This document shows, one piece after another, positions 44,556 to 56,520 of a stretch of 64,000 nt of DNA. The notes beneath the pieces are model-generated. The model saw nothing but the letters and a program-made list of their open reading frames with translations, searched no databases and was not told the origin of the DNA. A program made the translations under genes and the position numbers. Source of the DNA: Halocaridina rubra (Eukaryota; Arthropoda; Malacostraca; Decapoda; Atyidae); the NCBI GenBank assembly GCA_037179515.1, contig JAXCGZ010020839.1, positions 90,001-154,000 on the forward strand, written 5' to 3'. Every line of letters starts with the position of its first letter. Within the stretch, counting starts at the first letter, position 1.

Positions 44556-47136
44556 GTATATCATTGAAGATATTCTTCCTGAGAGTAGACGCACTGAGGA
44601 CATGAGGAGGAACTATCCGAAAGGAGATTACATCAAAATGAATGAGCTTTTTGCAGTTATTGACTGGAGAACCTTATTTTACAACAAATCTGTACAAGAA
44701 ATGTATGACATCTTTTGTGAGAAATATGGGAAGATAGTAGATTGCTGCATACCTGTCACCAAAGTAGGTGTAATTCATGCCAGAGAGAAATGGTTCGATA
44801 ATGGGTGTAAAAGAGCTAAGGAGTGGAGAGACAAATGCTGGAAAAGGTATAGGAGGAGAAAAAACATAAATGCCTGGCAAACCTACAAAAGAGCAAGAAA
44901 TGACTACCTAAGTAAAAATCATTGAAGATATTCTTCCTGAGAGTAGAGGCACTGAGGACATGAGGAGGAACTATCCGAAAGGAGATTACATCAAAATGAA
45001 TGAGCTTTTTGCAGTTATTGACTGGAGAACCTTATTTTACAACACATCTGTACAAGAAATGTATGACATCTTTTGTGAGAAATATGGGAAGATAGTAGAT
45101 TGCTGCAAACCTGTCACCAAAGTAGGTGTAATTCATGCCAGAGAGAAATGGTTCGATAATGGGTGTAAAAGAGCTAAGGAGTGGAGAGACAAATGCTGGA
45201 AAAGGTATAGGAGGAGAAAAAACATAAATGCCTGGCAAACCTACAAAAGAGCAAGAAATGACTACCTAAGTAAAAGGAGAGAGGCAGACAGAGACTATGA
45301 GAGGGACATCACCAGGAAGGCTAAAGAAAATCCCAAGCTTTTCCACAGCTTTATCAGAGGAAAAGTGAAGGTAAAAGAACAGGTTTTAAGGCTAAAGAGA
45401 GCAGATGGAAGCATCACTGAGACGGATGAAGAGATCTGCAAAGAATTGAACAAGGAGTTTCAGTCAGTATTCACAGTAGAAAATACCCCACCCCCTCAGA
45501 TTGCAGTGATAGAAGCTCAAGGGCCGGTATTAGAGAACATCAACCTTACAGCCACAGAGGTATGCAAAGCGCTGATGGATTTAGATGTTCATAAAGCTAC
45601 AGGTCCTGATGACATATCCCCCCATGTGCTTAAAAAATGCGCAAACTCATTATCAGTGGCACTAAGTATCATATTTAAGGAGTCACTGGAGTCGGGGGAG
45701 ATTCCAAGATGCTGGAAACAAGCAAATGTAATACCTATCTTCAAAAAGGGAAGGAGGGATACGGCTCTGAACAATAGACCAGTTTCCTTGACCAGCATAG
45801 TTTGCAAAGTTATGGAGAAACTACTAAGGAAACATATCTCTCTTCACTTGGAATCCTTCAACTTTTTGTCAGTGAGGCAACATGGCTTCAGAGAAGGTAG
45901 ATCAACAGTAACAAACTTATTAGAATTTTATGATGAGGTAAGCCAAATCTTACAGGAAAGAGAGGGCTGGGCAGATTGCATATTCCTAGACTTCCAGAAA
46001 GCGTTTGACACTGTTCCACATGGGAGACTTATTACGAAGCTGCAATCAATGGCTAGAATAGGTGGAAATGTTTTGGAATGGATAAAAACTTACTTAGAAG
46101 GAAGGGAACAGAGGGTTAGTGTAAGACACTCAGTGTCTGAATGGAGAAGAATTAGTAGTGGAGTTCCACAGGGTTCAGTTTTAGGGCCACTTTTGTTCCT
46201 TGTATATGTAAATGACCTACCAGAGTCTGTAAATTCATTCATGAATATGTTTGCAGATGATGCAAAGATTGTGAAGAAAGTAAAAAACGAGAACAATGGT
46301 AGAGAACTTCAGGAGGATCTAAATAATCTGCATGAGTGGTCAGAAAAGTGGCTAATGAAATTCAATACTTCAAAATATTAGGTAATGAGAATGGGTACAA
46401 GTGCAAGAAGGCCCAAGCTTGACTACTCGGTGGCTGGAGTACAACTTCAAGAGACAGAAAATGAGAGAGATCTAGGAGTAAACATACTGGCAGATTTGTC
46501 TCCAGAAATACATATAAATGGCATAGTAAGGGCAGCATATGCATTCTTATCAAATGTAAGGGTAGCCTTCAGGCACATGGACAAGGAAATGTTCAGAAAT
46601 ATTTATGTAACCTATGTGAGGCCAAAACTCGAATATGCAGCCCCCTTTTGGAATCCGCACTTGAAAAAGCACATAGCTAAGCTTGAAAAAGTTCAAAGAC
46701 ATGCCACGAAACTGGTGCCAGAAATACGCAATCTCAGTTATGATGAGAGGCTGAGGGAATTAGACTTACCATCACTCGAAGCTAGAAGAGTGAGGGGGGA
46801 TATGGTGACCAGTCTTTTAATTTCCTTCATGGTTATGATAGAGTGGATAGGGATCGATATTTTGATATGGCTGGCTCTAGAACTAGAGGTCATAATTTGA
46901 AGCTTCGTAAGAAAACTTCTTTGCAGGATGTAAGGAAATACTTTTTCAGTGTAAGAGTAGTTGATAATTGGAATTGGCTAAGCGAGGAGGTAGTTAATGC
47001 TACCTCAATCCATAGTTTTAAGGACAGGTATGATAAGTATCACTAAGTCTAAAATGGAACCGATGAGGAGACGGGAAGATACGAGCTTTGGGCTCTTTCC
47101 CGTAAACACAATTAGGTAATCACAATTAGGTAATCA
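44556..47136 (+). mobile_element. LINE copy 18 with 358-bp internal tandem duplication
   Basis: Starts in the endonuclease-RT linker (ATCATTGAAGATATTC). Its first 358 bases are duplicated in tandem (44560-44917 and 44918-45275). From 44960 it is open for 473 codons through all of RT. A Cys codon changed to give a TAA at 46379, then a frameshift near 46806 (extra C and T), separate later pieces at 46385-46900 and 46843-47046. Confidence 0.9.
44960..46381 (+). CDS. LINE linker and complete RT domain, open fragment (473 codons)
   Basis: Holds the basic linker (CWKRYRRRKNINAWQTYK), the whole RT (NVIPIFKKGRRDTALN, FLDFQKAFDTVPHG, SGVPQGSVLGPLLF, FADDAKIV) and the start of the C-terminal region, ending early at FNTSKY. 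It is the longest plus-strand frame with all RT motifs. ATG at 44960 is internal to the ancestral ORF. The endonuclease is absent. Confidence 0.7.
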   Translation: MRRNYPKGDYIKMNELFAVIDWRTLFYNTSVQEMYDIFCEKYGKIVDCCKPVTKVGVIHAREKWFDNGCKRAKEWRDKCWKRYRRRKNINAWQTYKRARNDYLSKRREADRDYERDITRKAKENPKLFHSFIRGKVKVKEQVLRLKRADGSITETDEEICKELNKEFQSVFTVENTPPPQIAVIEAQGPVLENINLTATEVCKALMDLDVHKATGPDDISPHVLKKCANSLSVALSIIFKESLESGEIPRCWKQANVIPIFKKGRRDTALNNRPVSLTSIVCKVMEKLLRKHISLHLESFNFLSVRQHGFREGRSTVTNLLEFYDEVSQILQEREGWADCIFLDFQKAFDTVPHGRLITKLQSMARIGGNVLEWIKTYLEGREQRVSVRHSVSEWRRISSGVPQGSVLGPLLFLVYVNDLPESVNSFMNMFADDAKIVKKVKNENNGRELQEDLNNLHEWSEKWLMKFNTSKY

Positions 47137-47146
47137 CACACACACT

Positions 47147-48439
47147 TTCAAAAGTCACGGGAGTCAGAGCAAATTCCAAGATGCTGGAAACAAGCAAACG
47201 TAATACCTATCTTCAGGAAGGGAAGGAGGGATACGGCTCTAAACTATAGACCAGTTTCCTTGACCAGCTTAGTTTGCAAAGTTATGGAGAAACTACTAAG
47301 GAAACGTATCTCTCTTCACTTGGAATCCTTCAATTTTTTGTCAATGAGGCAACATGGCTTCAGAGAAGGTAGATCAACAGTAACAAACTTATTAGAATTT
47401 TATGATGAGGTAAGCCGAATCTTACAGGAAAGAGAGGGTTGGGAAGATTGCATATTCCTAGACTTCCAGAAAGCGTTTGACACTGTTCCACATGGGAGAC
47501 TTATTACGAAGCTGCAAGCAATGGCCAGAATAGGTGGAAAAGTCTTGGAATGGATAAAAACTTGATGCAAAGATTGTGAAGAAAGTAGGAAACGAGAACA
47601 ATGGTAGAGAACTTCAGGAAGATCTAAATAGTCTGCATGAGTGGTCGGAAAAGTGGCTATTGAAAATCAATACTTTAAAATGTAAGGTAATGAGAATGGG
47701 TACAAGTGCAAGAAGGCCCAAGATTGACTACTCGGTGGCTGGAGTACAACTTCAAGAGACAGAAAATGAGAGAGATCTAGGAGTAAACATACTGGCAGAT
47801 TTGTCTCCAGAAATACATATAAATGGCATAGTAAGGGCAGCATATGCATTCTTATCAAATGTAAGGGTAGCCTTCAGGCACATGGACAAGGAAATGTTCA
47901 GAAATATTTATGTAACCTATGTGAGGCCAAAACTCGAATATGCAGCCCCCTTTTGGAATCCGCACTTGAAAAAGCACATAGCTACGCTTGAAAAATTTCA
48001 AAGACATGCCACGAAACTGGTGCCAGAAATACGTAATCTCAATTATGATGGGAGGCTGAGGGAATTAGACTTATCATCACTCGAAGCTAGAAGATTGAGG
48101 GGGGATATGGTGACAGTCTTTAAATTCCTTCATGGTTATGATAGAGTGGATAGGGATCGATATATTGATATGGCTGGCTCTAGAACTATAGGTCATAGTT
48201 GAAGCTTCGTAAGAAAACTTCTTTGCAGGATGTAAGGAAATACTTTTTCAGTGTAAGAGTAGTTGATAATTGGAATTGGCTAAGCGAGGAGGCAGTTAAT
48301 GCTATCTCAATCCATAGTTTTAAGGACAGGTATGATAATTATCACTAAGTAGAAAATGGAACCGATGAGGAGACGGGAAGATACGAGCTTTGGTCTCATT
48401 CCCGTAATCACAATTAGGTAATCACAATTAGGTAATCAC
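47147..48439 (+). mobile_element. LINE copy 19, 5'-truncated with RT palm deletion
   Basis: Begins near the start of RT. At 47564 the sequence jumps from GGATAAAAACTT to GATGCAAAGATTG, deleting about 250 bases that encode SGVPQGS and FAD of the palm. The second frame is open 47576-48202, then a one-base deletion in CATAGTTGAAGC. Confidence 0.9.
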
Positions 48440-48696
48440 ACACAAATTCGAATTTTCCTGCAAGATGACTTTTGCTTTTGTTTTTGTTAGCATTTTTCTT
48501 TTTCTTTTTAGCCTCAAATTACCATGGTCAAATTTTTAAGTTAAGATGTGTGTTACCAGAAAAGAGATAAATTGAGTCACTAAATAGCACTCATATGAAG
48601 ATATAAAAATTCTGTGTGAAGCTTAAATAAAAGTTTTTTCTCTTTTTTTCTCTTTCTCTTCTTCTTTCTATATTCTGTGAGAGGGAAAACATAAAA

Positions 48697-49720
48697 ATGA
48701 GGCCATCTCTGTCCCAAACCTCTCCCACCCATGGGTCGGGAGGAGGGGTAGCTATTAGGAGACTAAAACAGAAAATCAAGGGTTTCGAGGCAATGGTTAT
48801 AAGCTTTGACGATAAAATTCGGAATATGGATAGAGAAATGAAAGAGAATGAAACACTCAGAGAGGAAATAAGACTTTTGGAGGAAGCAAATAAAGCACAA
48901 GGGTAGGAGAGAAAGGAACTAGAAAAACGAATAAAGAAGCTGGAAGGGGAAAAGAGTGAACTAGAAACCAGAATTTCTAAACAAGAAAAAAAAAAAACAG
49001 CTGAATGACAACCTAAATGAATTAGATGTTAGTTCACTGCTCTCTTCTGAGAGAGACGAGATTGCAGCTTGGAATGTCCAAATTAAGGAAAACATTGAAT
49101 AGTTTAGAAAAGAGTTCCAGGAGCTGAATATGGAACATGATGCCATGAAAACATCCTTTGCTGATGCACTAAAGGGGAATGTGGCAGTAAGAGAGGCTGT
49201 AAAGGTGGTGGCACTGGAAAACAGACAAACAGTTGACTATAAAGAGACAGTAATCGAAAAAATGAAAGACGTTGTGATGGAAAGGGCAAATCCACTGATC
49301 AAATAGGTACTTGATAAAGAGAAGACAGTGGTAATCTCAGGCATAAGCAAATGCCAGGAGCCATGATGGCAGGGGAGACTTGAAGAAAATAAAGCTAGGG
49401 TTGTAGACCTGATAAGAAAGCTTGGAGTAGTTTGTGGTCCTGAGGATAATGCAAACATTCACCAACTAGGCAAATATTCGAGGGAAGGAAAGCCAAAACC
49501 AACAAAAGTAACCTTTGAGAGAGGGGAAACATGTAGGGATATATTGTTGAGAAAAAAAAAAGTCTAAAAGACCTTCAAGAATTCAAAGAAGTGTTCATTA
49601 GATGATACAGAACACAGGAAGAGATGGGAAATATCAAAAACTTGTTGCAAGAGGCAAGAAGGTTAAATGAGGAAAGAAATTAAAAAGAGAAGAAAAATTT
49701 TCATTTCAGAGTTCTTCCAG
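48697..49720 (+). pseudogene. ORF1-like region of the LINE: coiled coil plus conserved domain
   Basis: Starts MRPSLSQTSPTHGSGGG, followed by a long heptad-rich, charged coiled coil (REMKENETLREEIRLLEEA, KRIKKLEGEKSELETRIS). Then comes a segment FADALKGNVAVREAVKVVAL, and a domain with KTVVISGIS and DLIRKLGVVCGPED, similar in layout to the RNA-binding regions of other LINE ORF1 proteins. The sequence upstream of the ATG is T-rich leader. Five or more stops disrupt it. RNA binding is inferred from position only. Confidence 0.6.
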
Positions 49721-49879
49721 CCAAAGGGGAGATAAAGAAGATAATGACAGAAGAACAGGGGATGGGCCTCATTAAGATTCTTATACACAAATGCTGATGG
49801 ATTAGCTGGTAAGGCAGTAGAATTAAAAGATAGGATTCACAACAGTAAGGCAGATGTAGTAGCAGTTACAGAGACTAAG

Positions 49880-50445
49880 TTGAGTGAGGACATAAACAGT
49901 GTCACAGTTTTTCCTAAGGGCTTCAGAACATTAAGGGTTGAAAGATCTGAGAGGACTGGTGGAGGGATAGCACTGCTCATAAGTAAAAGGATTCAAGTTG
50001 AAGAAATAAACTTGGCTATAGAAAGTGAGTTCAAGGAAATTCTTGTTGCTCGCATAACTACTGGGTTAGAGAGCATTATAATAACTGTTGTATATAACCC
50101 ACCAAGGAACCAGAATAGGCTAGAAGTTTATGAGGAAAGTCATATAGGTACTATTGAAGTCATAAACTCAGTTGTTAACATGGCATGGGCGAGAAAATGT
50201 AGGATTTTGATTATGGGAGATTTTAATCATAAAGAGATAGATTGAATAAATCTTGACCCACACAGTGGTGAGGACTCATTCGGGGCAAGATTCCTAGATT
50301 GCGTACAAGGGAATTTCCTACACCAACATGTAATGGAACCAATGAGGGCCAGGGGTGGGGATGAGCCATCACTACTTAATCTAGTATTCACAGATAATGT
50401 GTTGGATATTGAAAAAAATTGAGTATGAACCACCAATTGGAAAGA
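49880..50445 (+). pseudogene. LINE endonuclease in copy 20
   Basis: FPKGFRTLRVERSERTGGG, VVYNPPRNQNRLEVYEE, IMGDFNHKEID, then a TGA replacing Trp and a one-base insertion in a poly-A tract near 50417. The domain begins upstream at about 49775 in a shifted frame. Confidence 0.7.
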
Positions 50446-51869
50446 GAGACCACTGTGTGATGTTGATGGAGTATATCATTGAAGATATTCTGCCTGAGAG
50501 TAGAGGCACTGAGGACATGAGGAGGAATTATCCGAAAGGAGATTACATCAAAATGAATGAACTTTTTGCAGTTATTGACTGGAGAACCTTATTTTACAAC
50601 AAATCTGTACAAGAAATGTATGACATCATTTGTAAGAAATGTGGGAAGATAGTAGATTGCTGCATACCTGTCATCAAAGTAGGTGTAATTCATGCCACAG
50701 AGAAATGGTTCGATAATGAGTGTAAAAGAGCTAAGGAGTGGAGAGACAAATGCTGGAAAAGGCATAGGAGGAGAAAAAACATAAATGCCTGGCAAACCTA
50801 CAAAAGAGCGGGAAATGACTACCTAAGTAAAAGAAGAGAGGCAAAGAGAGACTCTGAGAGGTACATCACCAGGAAGGCTAAAGAAAATCCCAAGCTTTTC
50901 CACAGCTTTATCAGAGGAAAACTGAAGGTAAAAGAACAGGTTTTAGAAGCATCACTGAGACGGATGAAGATATCTGCAAAGAATTGAACAAGGAGTTTGA
51001 ATCAGTATGGCTCAGATTGCAGATATAGAAGCTCAAGGGCCGGTATTAGAGAACATCAACCTTACAGCCACAGAGGTATGCAAAGCGCTGATGGAGTTAG
51101 ATGTTCATAAAGCTACAGGTCCTGATGACATATCCCCCCATGTACTTAAAATATGCGCAAACTCAATATCAGTGGCACTAAGTATTATATTTAAAAAGTC
51201 ACTGGAGTCAGGGCAAATTCCAAATGCTGGAAACAAGCAAACGTGATACCTATCTTCAAAAAGGGAAGGAGGGATATGGCTCTGAACTATAGACCAGTTT
51301 CCTTCACCAGCATAGTTTGCAAAGTTATGGAGAAGCTACTAAGGAAACATATCTCTCTTCACTTGGAATCCTTCAACTTTTTGTCAGTGAGACAACATGG
51401 CTTCAGAGAAGGTAGATCAACAGTAACAAACTTATTAAACTTTTATGATGAGGTAAGCTGAATCTTACAGGAAAGAGAGGGCTGGGCAGATTGCATATTG
51501 CTAGACTTCCAGAAAGCGTATGACATTGTTCCACATGGGAGACTTATTAGGAAGCTGCAAGCAATGGCTAGAGTAGGTGGAAATGTCTTGAAATGGATAA
51601 AAACTTACTTAGAAGGAAGGGAAAAGAGGATTAGAGTAAGACACTCGGTGTCTGAATGGAGAAGAGTTAGTAGTGGAGTTCCACAAGGTTCAGTTTTAGG
51701 GCCACTTTTGCTCATTGTATATGTAAATGACCTACCAGAGTCTGTAAATTCATTCATGAATATGTTTGCAGTTGATGCAAAGATTGTGAAGAAAGTAGGA
51801 AACGAGAACAGTGGTAGAGAACTTTAGGAAGATCTAAACAGTCTGCACGAGTGATCAGAAAAGTGGTTA

Positions 51870-52559
51870 ATGAAATTCAGTACTTCAAAATGTAAGGTAA
51901 TGAGAATGGGTACAAGTGCAAGAAGGCCCAAGCTTGACTACTCGGTGGCTGGAGTACAACTTCAAGAGACAGAAAATGAGAGAGATCTAGGAGTAAACAT
52001 ACTGGCAGATTTGTCTCCAGAAATACATATAAATGGCATAGTAAGGGCAGCATATGCATTCTTATCAAATGTAAGGGTAGCCTTCAGGCACATGGACAAG
52101 GAAATGTTCAGAAATATTTATGTAACCTATGTGAGGCCAAAACTCGAATATGCAGCCCCCTTTTGGAATCCGCACTTGAAAAAGCACATAGCTAAGCTTG
52201 AAAAAGTTCAAAGACATGCCACGAAACTGGTGCCAGAAATACGCAATCTCAGTTATGATGAGAGGCTGAGGGAATTAGACTTACCATCACTCGAAGCTAG
52301 AAGAGTGAGGGGGGATATGGTGACAGTCTTTAAATTCCTTCATGGTTATGATAGAGTGGATAGGGATCGATATTTTGATATGGCTGGCTCTAGAACTAGA
52401 GGTCATAGTTTGAAGCTTCGTAAGAAAACTTCTTTGCAGGATGTAAGGAAATACTTTTTCAGTGTAAGAGTAGTTGATAATTGGAATTCGCTAAGAGAGG
52501 AGGTAGTTAATGGTATCTCAATCCATAGTTTTAAGGACAGGTATGATAAATATCACTAA
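51870..52559 (+). CDS. LINE C-terminal region of copy 20, open fragment
   Basis: 229 codons with the same motif order as the frame at 43660-44463, ending FKDRYDKYH. The apparent start is internal. Preceded by a TGA at about 51853. Confidence 0.7.
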   Translation: MKFSTSKCKVMRMGTSARRPKLDYSVAGVQLQETENERDLGVNILADLSPEIHINGIVRAAYAFLSNVRVAFRHMDKEMFRNIYVTYVRPKLEYAAPFWNPHLKKHIAKLEKVQRHATKLVPEIRNLSYDERLRELDLPSLEARRVRGDMVTVFKFLHGYDRVDRDRYFDMAGSRTRGHSLKLRKKTSLQDVRKYFFSVRVVDNWNSLREEVVNGISIHSFKDRYDKYH

Positions 52560-52650
52560 GTCTAAAATGGAACCGATCAGGAGACGGGAAGATACGAGCT
52601 TTGGGCTCTTTCCCGTAAACACAATTAGGTAATCACAATTAGGTAATCAC

Positions 52651-52691
52651 ACACACACACACGCACACACACACACACACACACACCACAC

Positions 52692-52776
<85 letters not shown>
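52651..52776. repeat. (CA)n then (AT)n microsatellites
   Basis: About 50 bases of CA with interruptions followed by about 74 bases of AT. They mark the end of the LINE array. Confidence 0.95.
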
Positions 52777-52778
<2 letters not shown>

Positions 52779-53469
52779 GGGGACTAATACACATAAAATG
52801 ACAAAACCAAACCCATTTCGGCCGAATATTTTGTGAAGTCTAGCGTGCCTAACGGAATTTATTACTTCCTTACTTTAGTTAATGCTTTACTTTAGTACCA
52901 TTTAATTAATTTAGTTTCTCTCCAATTCCCGACTTCTTCAAAACTAACATTATGGATGCATAAAACTTCACGTATTTTGCCTTACTTTAATGGGTTTATA
53001 AATATTCAACAATTTTAGCAAACAATAACACATCCTTGTATACTGTGCCTTAATTTAATGGGTTTACACATACGCAACATTTTTGCAAGCAATAACACTA
53101 GTAAACACTAGTCACTTCAACTCACATGGTATTCAATCCTAACCCATATCGATATATTTCTTTTAATCGTTTCCTGTATTATATAAAGAATAAGAATATG
53201 GAATTCTGTCAGACCCACCATCTTAAAGGGCTTTAAAAAAAATCCCTTCACTATTATGCACAATATAAATTTATTCGTGGATAATTGTCACTCTTATATG
53301 GATTAATCCTCCTTGCAACAACAACAAAAATCAATGTATAACTTGTCAAGATGCAAGTCAAGTGATGAACACTACTCAAATGCAGCTGAAAAGCTGAATG
53401 ATAAATATTCCTAATATCTTCCAGCAAATTGCCTGCTTGTCAAAACTGTTTATTTGAAACATTTTGTAT
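52777..53469. other. AT-rich spacer with a short tandem duplication
   Basis: The start (AAATGGGGACTAATACACAT) resembles the tail of the SINE core at 61575. An approximately 75-bp unit (TTTAATGGGTTTA, AGCAAACAATAACAC) occurs twice at 52980-53110. No gene seen. Confidence 0.5.
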
Positions 53470-54246
53470 ATAGTATGTATCTTGAATATATTTCAAGACA
53501 GCTTATTTCTACGTACATATATGTGTTGTTATGCATGATAGTTTGGTTTATTGTAACTTCAGTGCATTTATGTATATCTACAGACATTGTATGTATACCT
53601 ATTCAATTATATAAACTTTAAGTGTATATTCGTATATATAATTTGTAGTTCATTCTTTGGACTAGCTGTAAAATTTAAGTAGTTGCTGAAATAAATAAGA
53701 GTATCTTCTTTCTCGAGTGGATAAAGTGTTGTATTATTGTGGAAACGAAATATACTTTCGTGGTTAACGTTCATTAAGTAAATTAGAAATTAGTACCCAA
53801 CTTCGGATGTGTGAACAGTGGTTACTAGTTGGAGAATTGTGTTTACATATTTCCCATTTAACGATGTCTAGAATGTTGTACTGATTTGTTGTTTAAGTAA
53901 ATAATCAGAAGGTAGTGACCCACCTGCTGCTGGGTGCACAGTGTCGTTTATTAGAGGAACAGTGTGTTTTACATTACATTTTCCATTTACAGTTGCTGAC
54001 TTAACAGTGTCGTTTAGTTGAAGATTAGTGTGTTTTACACTTTAAGGATTGGCGTCATACTTGATGAAATTGAATACCTGTATGTTCTCTTGAAATTTTG
54101 GAAGATTGTCTTTTGATATTCTTAACAGAGTGAATGTTGGTTGTATTGTGAATGTGTAAAGAAAGAAGATCTCGTGATTTCTTTGAAAACATAATTATAT
54201 CAATTATTTGTTTGTTGTTCTCTTGTGTTTTATTTGCTTTCTCAAT

Positions 54247-55160
54247 ATGTCGGTTAAACCTGAGGCATTAGATCGTCTTCGGGAATTGTTTCAACGTGAT
54301 TGTGCTCAGTGTCAAACAGAACTTGCCAAAGATGATGAAACACTTGTTGTTACTTATTTAGAGAGATGTTAGCATACGCTAACAGAGAGATTTGGAAGAT
54401 ATGATAGGAAATATGAAGAATATGTCGAGGATAAGCCCCTTGAAAGGTATTCTGAAGAGGAAGATACACAACATGACAATCTAACTAAAACAGTAAATGA
54501 GATTAGCTTAGTTGTGCTAAAACGGATTCGTAAATTAGAAACTATGAAAAGTACAAGAGCTCCTAGTTCTGGGAGTTCAAGCCTCCCCAGTGGACAACCC
54601 AAAGCTAGATTTCCTAAAGTAAAAATACCACAGTTCTCTGGAAACTATGATGAATGGAACGAGTTTTGAGATACATTTGATAGTTTAGTACATAGTACTT
54701 CTATACTAACTGGGACAGAATTTACCATCTTGAGAAACGCCCTTAAAGGAGATGCCAAAGACACCTTAAACGGATATCCCGTTGCTAGAGAGAGTTATTA
54801 TGAATGCATTCAATAAACTTTATTTCCATTACAATACAATGGGTATTCGTCAGCCGGGACAAGCCCCAACCCCCCACTGTGGTGTCCAAACACAGCAGTT
54901 CCTGCCAGTAAACAGCTTAAACTCTCGGTCTTGGACGGGGACCGATCTTTCGACCTCGTGAATGCGAAGCCAGCGCGTTACCACTGTACTAGCCAGCAGG
55001 CATTCAACATCTGAAAGCTGTTTATGCCAGCAAGGACAAGATTGTAAAAAATTTAATGAGGATATTGGTAAAAATACCAACATCCTCATCTAATTGTTCT
55101 TCACTTTTTATTACTCGAAGTCTGAAAAATTATAGACATGAAACACGGATTGGGTGATCT
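54247..55160 (+). pseudogene. BEL/Pao gag (DUF1759-type)
   Basis: Begins MSVKPEALDRLRELF. The diagnostic stretch FPKVKIPQFSGNYDEWNEF followed, after a TGA that replaces Trp, by DTFDSLVHS, and LRNALKGDAKDTLNGYPV matches the DUF1759 gag of Pao elements. An earlier TAG lies at about 54370. A SINE is inserted at 54814-54999, and the frame resumes after it (HLKAVYASKDKIVKN). Confidence 0.7.
54814..54999 (-). mobile_element. tRNA-derived SINE inserted in Pao gag
   Basis: On the minus strand it starts GCTGGCTAGTACAGTGG, an A-box-like motif, then a degenerate B box (GATCGGTCCCCGT), a body with GTTTAAGCTGTTTACTGG, and an A-rich 3' end. GCATTCAA flanks it at 54806-54813 and 55000-55007, though part of the right copy may belong to the SINE because the second copy at 61885-62128 has a similar GGCATT at its head. 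Confidence 0.7.
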
Positions 55161-55168
55161 AAAAACTC

Positions 55169-55450
55169 GTGATAATGAAATTACCAGATGTAAAGAACTG
55201 GATTAGCATGAAAATCGACTCAAAATATCCCACATTTGAAACCCTCTTGAAGGAACTGGGAAAATATGTATATCATATAGAAAGGCACAACACTAAAGAT
55301 AACACAAACGGAGAAACCCAAACTTCCCAGAGTGATGAGACCCAGTCCTCTAAAAAGAGTGTAGGTAGTTATGGTGCTGTTGCAAAATGAGTAAATAGTA
55401 AATCAGAATGTGTATTCTGTGATTGGTAAGGTCATGAGTCTAAACAGTGT
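55169..55450 (+). pseudogene. BEL/Pao gag C-terminal region with zinc-knuckle remnant
   Basis: PDVKNWISMKIDSKYPTF and LKELGKYVYHIERHN precede a segment with CVFCDW, HESKQCN, which has the spacing of a CCHC knuckle once a TAA is ignored. It belongs to the relic that starts at 54247. Confidence 0.5.
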
Positions 55451-55744
55451 AATAAAGTAGTTAGTATAAATGAACGCAGACACAAATTGAGATACAATAA
55501 CAAATATATGAGATATACTTAGTCAAGGCATTACGGAAATATATGTTGCACTCAGTTAAACTGTAACAAGTGTAAGATAAATGTTCATCATGCAGCCTTG
55601 TTACAAACCAGAATCAAAGTTTCGTAGAAGATTTGAAGACCCTACATTTCTGAATGAACAGTCAGGAAATGGTTCAAATTATCAGATGAGTCAAGTTATG
55701 AGCAAGAACATTCTGACTCAGAAAAGGACAAAAAACATGTCGGT

Positions 55745-56300
55745 GTGATGACTATGAATGCAGTACAAAGGCAAATGGTGAAGCCGAGTTTACCTCCATG
55801 TGCTCTGCCTACTGCCATTGGAAAAATAAGCAGTTCTAAGGGAAGCCTTTGGGTAAACACTAGCTTATTCTTTGATACAGGTTCCCACTGTTCCTTTATA
55901 ACTAGGGAATTAGCTGAAAGGCTTAAATTAAGCCCAATAGATGAAATATCTCTTGGTATTGATGCTTTCGTTCTGAAACGAAGAAAGAAAGCATTCCTGT
56001 TGTAAATGTACTTAGTAAAAGAAGAGCCAGAGTTATATTACTCATAGTTGATGAAATGGTAATTAGCATTCACACTCCAGGAATTGCAAAAGCTGCATGT
56101 GTGTTAAAGTCTAATGGTCGCAAGTTGGCTGATGAAGATATTGATAGTGATTTACTTAAGAACATTGGCATTATTATTGGTGCCTTACATTTTAGTCAAT
56201 TTGTTAGTGGTATTAACAAGTGGGATATTTATAATTTTGATGGAAACACCAGGTGGTGTCATGTTGTATGGCCATATTCCTTGTGGTATTCAACATGAAC
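55745..56300 (+). pseudogene. BEL/Pao aspartic protease (A16/DUF1758-type)
   Basis: VNTSLFFDTGSHCSFITRE carries the DTG catalytic triad, and LAERLKLSP follows as in Pao proteases. Further down, shifted frames contain LLKNIGIIIGALHFSQFV, similar to the conserved IGxDxF region. The domain is fragmented by frameshifts near 56003 and 56230. Confidence 0.6.
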
Positions 56301-56329
56301 CCAGTAATGTGCAAAACCAAATTTTTATA

Positions 56330-56520
56330 CGGGTAGGAACACAGTTTTTGCCTACTTCTACTCAAGAGTTGATTGAAGAGGCCACAGAGCCCGGTAATAA
56401 GTTGATTTTCGAGTACATAGCACCTGTTAATAAGTTGTTGATTGAAGCGGCCATAGAGCCTGCTAATAAGTTGTAGATTGAACAGGCCATAGAGCCTGTT
56501 AATAAGTTGTGGTAGTTAGA
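56330..56520 (+). repeat. Short coding-like repeats
   Basis: An approximately 48-bp unit (GAGCCTG.TAATAAGTTG, GATTGAAG.GGCC) repeats about three times downstream of the protease remnant. It expands a segment of the Pao relic. Confidence 0.55.

Larger units (their letters stand above)
48443..52650 (+). mobile_element. LINE copy 20, most complete copy (about 4.2 kb)
   Basis: A leader (48443-48696), the ORF1-like region from ATG 48697, endonuclease (49880-50445), linker, RT (51243-51827) and C-terminal region (51870-52559), then 3' repeats and a CA tract. Breaks include TAG at 48904, a poly-A frameshift near 48985, TAG at 49107 and 49303, a TGA at about 50245, and several in RT. The RT box is FAVDAKIV, with a catalytic Asp lost. 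It shows the domain order of the family. Confidence 0.9.
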
